Part shown: positions 60,710 to 64,000 of the stretch, one piece after another
Position numbering within the stretch: the first letter of the stretch is position 1
Layout: every line of letters starts with the position of its first letter
Source: Haliscomenobacter sp033763495
GTDB lineage: Bacteria > Bacteroidota > Bacteroidia > Chitinophagales > Saprospiraceae
Direction of reading: 5' to 3'
Length of the DNA: 64,000 bases
Assembly (NCBI RefSeq): GCF_033763495.1
Contig: NZ_JANRKL010000233.1
Coordinates: 1-64,000, forward strand
The notes under the pieces: model-generated
Databases searched by the model: none
What the model saw: the letters and a program-made list of their open reading frames with translations, nothing else
What the model was told of the DNA's origin: nothing
Made by a program: the position numbers and the translations under genes

Positions 60710-63700
60710 ATGTCTAAGCTCAGCACCAAAGCCCTGCGGCCGCTCGTTTACGGAACGAGTGTGGTCATTCTTTTCCTTGCCCTTTTGAGTACAGGATGTC
60801 GAAAAAATCGCGAAGTCAGTACGCTTGCCGCCGAAAACCCTTTTGTATATGCTTATACATCCGGGGTGATTTCCAAAACCGATCCAATCCGGGTACGTTT
60901 TGCTCAAAATGTTGCTCAAGCCGATGAAATTGGCAAAGAGGCACCTTCCGTTTTGTCGATTTCACCCAACGTCAAAGGCAAATTGACCTGGGAAAATGCC
61001 AACACCCTTCGTCTGGACCCTAACCAGGAACTCAGTTCCGGAACCACGTATGATGTAACGGTAAATGTCAAACAAGTCATCAACGATGCCAAAGGTGAAA
61101 ACGCCAATTTTGCATTTCAATTTCATACGCGTGAGCAGCACTACCAGGTAGAACTGGAAGGCATGCGCTCAGCTAGCGCTACTGATTACAGCAAACAAAC
61201 CTTGAAAGGTGCGGTCTACACCTCCGACGTAGCCCAGACTGCTGAAGTGGAAAAAATGCTCGAGGCCAATCAGGATGGCAACGACCTCAAAGTAGACTGG
61301 AAACATTCCGGTGACCAACTGGTACACTACTTCACCGTAAAGTCGGTCAACCGCAGCAAACAGCCTTCGGAAGTTAAACTGGCTTACGATGGCAATTCCA
61401 TTGGGGTCAAAGAAGACAAATCCGAAACCTACAAAATCCCTGCGGTCAATCAGTTTAGTGTCATGGATGCGGAGGCCATCCAATTGCCGGAGCAATACAT
61501 TCGAATCGTATTTTCAGACCCACTGGAAAAATCTCAAAACCTGGATGGGTTGGTCAGCATCGACGAATACGAAGGTACCCTGCGTTTCATCATTGAGGAC
61601 AACACCGTGCGGGTTTACCCTGATCAAACCCTCAATGGCAATTACCGGGTGAGAGTGGCAACGGGAGTAAAAAACACCAAAGGCAGCACTTTTTCCGAAA
61701 CAACCGTTTGGGATGTCACCTTTGAAGAAATCAAGCCAGGGGTAAAACTGGTTGGACAAGGCGTAATTCTGCCCAATTCGGAAGGTTTGATGTTCCCCTT
61801 TGAGTCCGTTGGCCTTAAAGCAGTAGACATCGAAATTTTCAAAATTTACAACAACAATATTCTCCAGTTTTTACAAGATAACCCCATCGATGGGGAATAT
61901 GATTTGTACAAAGTGGGCCGGGTGGTTTTGCAGAAAAAAGTGAATCTGTCCCTCCTTAGCCCCAATGCCAAAGCTGGGCGTTGGTCGCGCTACGCCATTG
62001 ATTTGGGCAAATTGATCAAAGCCGACGAACAGGCCATCTATCAGGTGCGCATCGGTTTCCGCCCAGAATATTCAGCCATTGCCTGTATGGCTGAAGCAGC
62101 TACTGGTAATGCAGAACTCGATGCCGATCCTTTCTCCCGCATTGGTGAAGATGAAGACGAGCCCCTGGAAAGCATCATGGACAATTATTATGGCTATGAT
62201 GGTTATTTTGAAGACTACGATTGGGACAAACGGGATGACGCTTGTTCCCGCGAATATTACAACTCCGATCATTTTGTGCAGCGCAACGTCATTTCTTCCA
62301 ACCTGGGCTTGATTGCCAAAAAAGGAGGCAACCGTAAGTTGATGGTCATTGTGAGTGATTTGCGCAGCACCGATCCAATCAGTGGTGCACAAGTGGAGGT
62401 TTTTGACCGCCAGAATCAGTCCATCGGCAAAGGCAGCAGCAACGGTGAGGGCATTGCTGATGTTGGCTACAAAGGCAAACCATTTGTAGCCATTGTCACC
62501 CACAACGGGCAACGCGGTTACGTCCGCCTGGAGGATGGCGAATCGCTCTCTTTGAGTAAATTTGATGTAGATGGCGCGGTAACCCAAAAGGGATTGAAAG
62601 GTTATTTGTATGGAGAAAGAGGGGTTTGGCGTCCTGGGGATTCCGTTTTCCTCAACTTTATGATCGAGGACCGTGAAAAACGCCTGCCCGAAAGTTACCC
62701 CATCACCATGGAATTGTACAATGCACGGGGCCAATTGCAGGAAAAACGGACCACCTCAAAAACAGTGGGGGGCATTTATCCGCTTTACTTTGCGACTCAC
62801 CCCGATGCCCCTACAGGTAACTGGCGGGTGAAAGTAAAGGCGGGTGGGGCTGTTTTTGAAAAAATCCTCAAAATTGAAACTGTCAAACCCAACCGCATCC
62901 GCATCGACCTGAATACGGGTTCCGAAAATGAACTGTACGCAACGGATGGTAAAATGAGTGCCGAATTGCAGGCCGATTGGTTGACTGGGTCGGCGGCCAG
63001 TGGCTTAAAGGCTGTGGTGGAAGTCCAATTGCGCGAGTCCAGCACCCGTTTTGCCAAATACCCTAGCTTCGACTTTGACGATCCGGCCCGCAAACTGACC
63101 AAAACCGAACCCAAGGTCATTTTTGACAACGTTTTGGATGGCTCAGGGCACGCTAAAGTCAGCGCCACATTGTTGGAAGAAGACCTGGCTCCAGGTATGT
63201 TGAGTGCTTCTTTCCAAACCCGCGTGTTTGAAAAAGGTGGTGACTTTAGCACCGATAACATGACGGTGAAATACTCTCCTTACGACAGTTACGTGGGCTT
63301 GGAAATTCCGCGCAACAAATACGGTAGCCCACAATTTGAAGTGGGCAAAAGCAACACCATCGGTCTGGTTAATGTGGACAAAAATGGCAAGCCCCTGACC
63401 AATCGCCGCTTGTCCATTGGTTTGTACAAAGTAGAATGGCGCTGGTGGTGGGATCAATACCAGGAAAATGAAGCAAACTATAACTCTGGCGAACACGTTG
63501 GTGCGGTAAAAACTGCCGCAGTTACCACCAATGCCAAGGGTGAAGCTTCCTGGAATTTCAAAACCGACACTTGGGGCCGCTATTTGATCCGCATTTGTGA
63601 TGCCGAAAGTGGACATTGCACCGGCGGTTATGTGTACATTGGCACCCCTTGGTACGAAGGGGACGAAATGGATGAGAGTTTCCGCGAAGCCGCAGCCATG

Positions 63701-64000
63701 TTGAGCTTCCGCGCAGATAAGGAAAAATACAATGTGGGAGAATCGGTCACCTTGACGATTCCGGGTGGTAAAAATGGCCGGGTGTTGGTATCACTTGAAA
63801 CGGGCACTAAAATCCTAAAAACCTTCTGGGTTAAATCGGTTGAAGGCGAAAACAAAATCACCTTCAAAACCACCCCAGACATGTCGCCAACAGTATACGC
63901 CAATGTAGCGCTGATTCAACCCCATGGACAGGTGGAAAATGACTTGCCGATTCGTTTGTACGGGGTCACCCCCATTCAGATTGAAGATGCCGAAACCATC
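60710..64000 (+). CDS. Alpha-2-macroglobulin family lipoprotein, partial at window end
   Basis: An open frame of 1097 codons that runs off the window without a stop. Lipidation at C30 in LLSTGCRK anchors it to a membrane. Residues from about 45 on are a series of beta-sandwich MG-like domains; GYLYGERGVWRPGDSVFLNF is the typical A2M MG segment with the (R)PGD motif, followed by TPWYEGDEMDESFR. Bacterial A2M proteins trap or inhibit proteases, or protect the envelope; whether it has a thioester cannot be seen because the C-terminal part lies outside. A 213-bp gap without recognised features precedes it. Confidence 0.87.
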   Translation, partial: MSKLSTKALRPLVYGTSVVILFLALLSTGCRKNREVSTLAAENPFVYAYTSGVISKTDPIRVRFAQNVAQADEIGKEAPSVLSISPNVKGKLTWENANTLRLDPNQELSSGTTYDVTVNVKQVINDAKGENANFAFQFHTREQHYQVELEGMRSASATDYSKQTLKGAVYTSDVAQTAEVEKMLEANQDGNDLKVDWKHSGDQLVHYFTVKSVNRSKQPSEVKLAYDGNSIGVKEDKSETYKIPAVNQFSVMDAEAIQLPEQYIRIVFSDPLEKSQNLDGLVSIDEYEGTLRFIIEDNTVRVYPDQTLNGNYRVRVATGVKNTKGSTFSETTVWDVTFEEIKPGVKLVGQGVILPNSEGLMFPFESVGLKAVDIEIFKIYNNNILQFLQDNPIDGEYDLYKVGRVVLQKKVNLSLLSPNAKAGRWSRYAIDLGKLIKADEQAIYQVRIGFRPEYSAIACMAEAATGNAELDADPFSRIGEDEDEPLESIMDNYYGYDGYFEDYDWDKRDDACSREYYNSDHFVQRNVISSNLGLIAKKGGNRKLMVIVSDLRSTDPISGAQVEVFDRQNQSIGKGSSNGEGIADVGYKGKPFVAIVTHNGQRGYVRLEDGESLSLSKFDVDGAVTQKGLKGYLYGERGVWRPGDSVFLNFMIEDREKRLPESYPITMELYNARGQLQEKRTTSKTVGGIYPLYFATHPDAPTGNWRVKVKAGGAVFEKILKIETVKPNRIRIDLNTGSENELYATDGKMSAELQADWLTGSAASGLKAVVEVQLRESSTRFAKYPSFDFDDPARKLTKTEPKVIFDNVLDGSGHAKVSATLLEEDLAPGMLSASFQTRVFEKGGDFSTDNMTVKYSPYDSYVGLEIPRNKYGSPQFEVGKSNTIGLVNVDKNGKPLTNRRLSIGLYKVEWRWWWDQYQENEANYNSGEHVGAVKTAAVTTNAKGEASWNFKTDTWGRYLIRICDAESGHCTGGYVYIGTPWYEGDEMDESFREAAAMLSFRADKEKYNVGESVTLTIPGGKNGRVLVSLETGTKILKTFWVKSVEGENKITFKTTPDMSPTVYANVALIQPHGQVENDLPIRLYGVTPIQIEDAETI

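Overview
The window reads as chromosomal DNA of a Bacteroidota bacterium, most likely a Saprospiraceae relative such as Haliscomenobacter. This is inferred from gene content: a secreted carboxylesterase with a type IX secretion C-terminal sorting domain, a TonB-receptor-like barrel of the OMP_b-brl_3 type, the DUF3098-uppP-truB gene order, many DUF3179/DUF2911/DUF1080/A2M-type envelope proteins, and promoter-like TAnnTTTG boxes. No tRNA, rRNA, CRISPR array, complete insertion sequence or prophage was seen. Coding density is high. Bases 1-96 hold no gene I can support.

Layout. 97-1970: saccharopine dehydrogenase-like gene divergent from cytidine deaminase. 2149-4124: arsenic resistance operon (arsR, thioredoxin-type arsC, acr3). 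4787-9878: exported molybdenum hydroxylase locus with two paralogous large subunits around one 2Fe-2S subunit. 10059-17300: a secreted esterase, then a catabolic cluster of unknown substrate (acyl-CoA synthetase divergent from SDR, SMP-30 lactonase, SDR, ABM monooxygenase, cyclase/amidohydrolase). 17409-20265: PepSY-type membrane protein, outer-membrane protein, Crp-like regulator, a broken GIY-YIG toxin-like fragment and a DUF4240 protein. 20506-26713: malic enzyme, Bcr/CflA exporter, GH78 rhamnosidase. 26841-34923: LolA-like protein with an OMP_b-brl_3 receptor, DUF3179 and DUF2911 proteins, cobalamin adenosyltransferase, aspartate kinase. 35016-45172: amidase, lipoprotein, PD-(D/E)XK protein, T9SS esterase, then FAD oxidase, GNAT, alditol-oxidase-like and EamA genes in a row. 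45188-50057: BNR-repeat protein plus propeller/toroid protein, and a PhoPQ-related hydrolase. 50251-52187: DUF3098-uppP-truB. 52333-64000: SDR with hydroxyacyl-CoA dehydrogenase, lipoprotein, cytochrome c fusion, DUF1080 protein, a frameshifted M16 peptidase, a LON-substrate-binding protein, and an alpha-2-macroglobulin lipoprotein that runs off the end.

The most unusual signal is not a protein. Some fifteen intergenic inverted repeats sit at gene 3' ends. Many have arms built of short tandem units (GATGAAA, CCTCAACT, GAATGAC, CTAAGAnAC), and several contain a conserved inner stem. Eight of the nine convergent gene junctions contain one. In at least five genes the stop codon lies inside or abuts the repeat arm. 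They look like a modular, possibly mobile family of bidirectional terminators, and I treat them as the best candidate for something undescribed.
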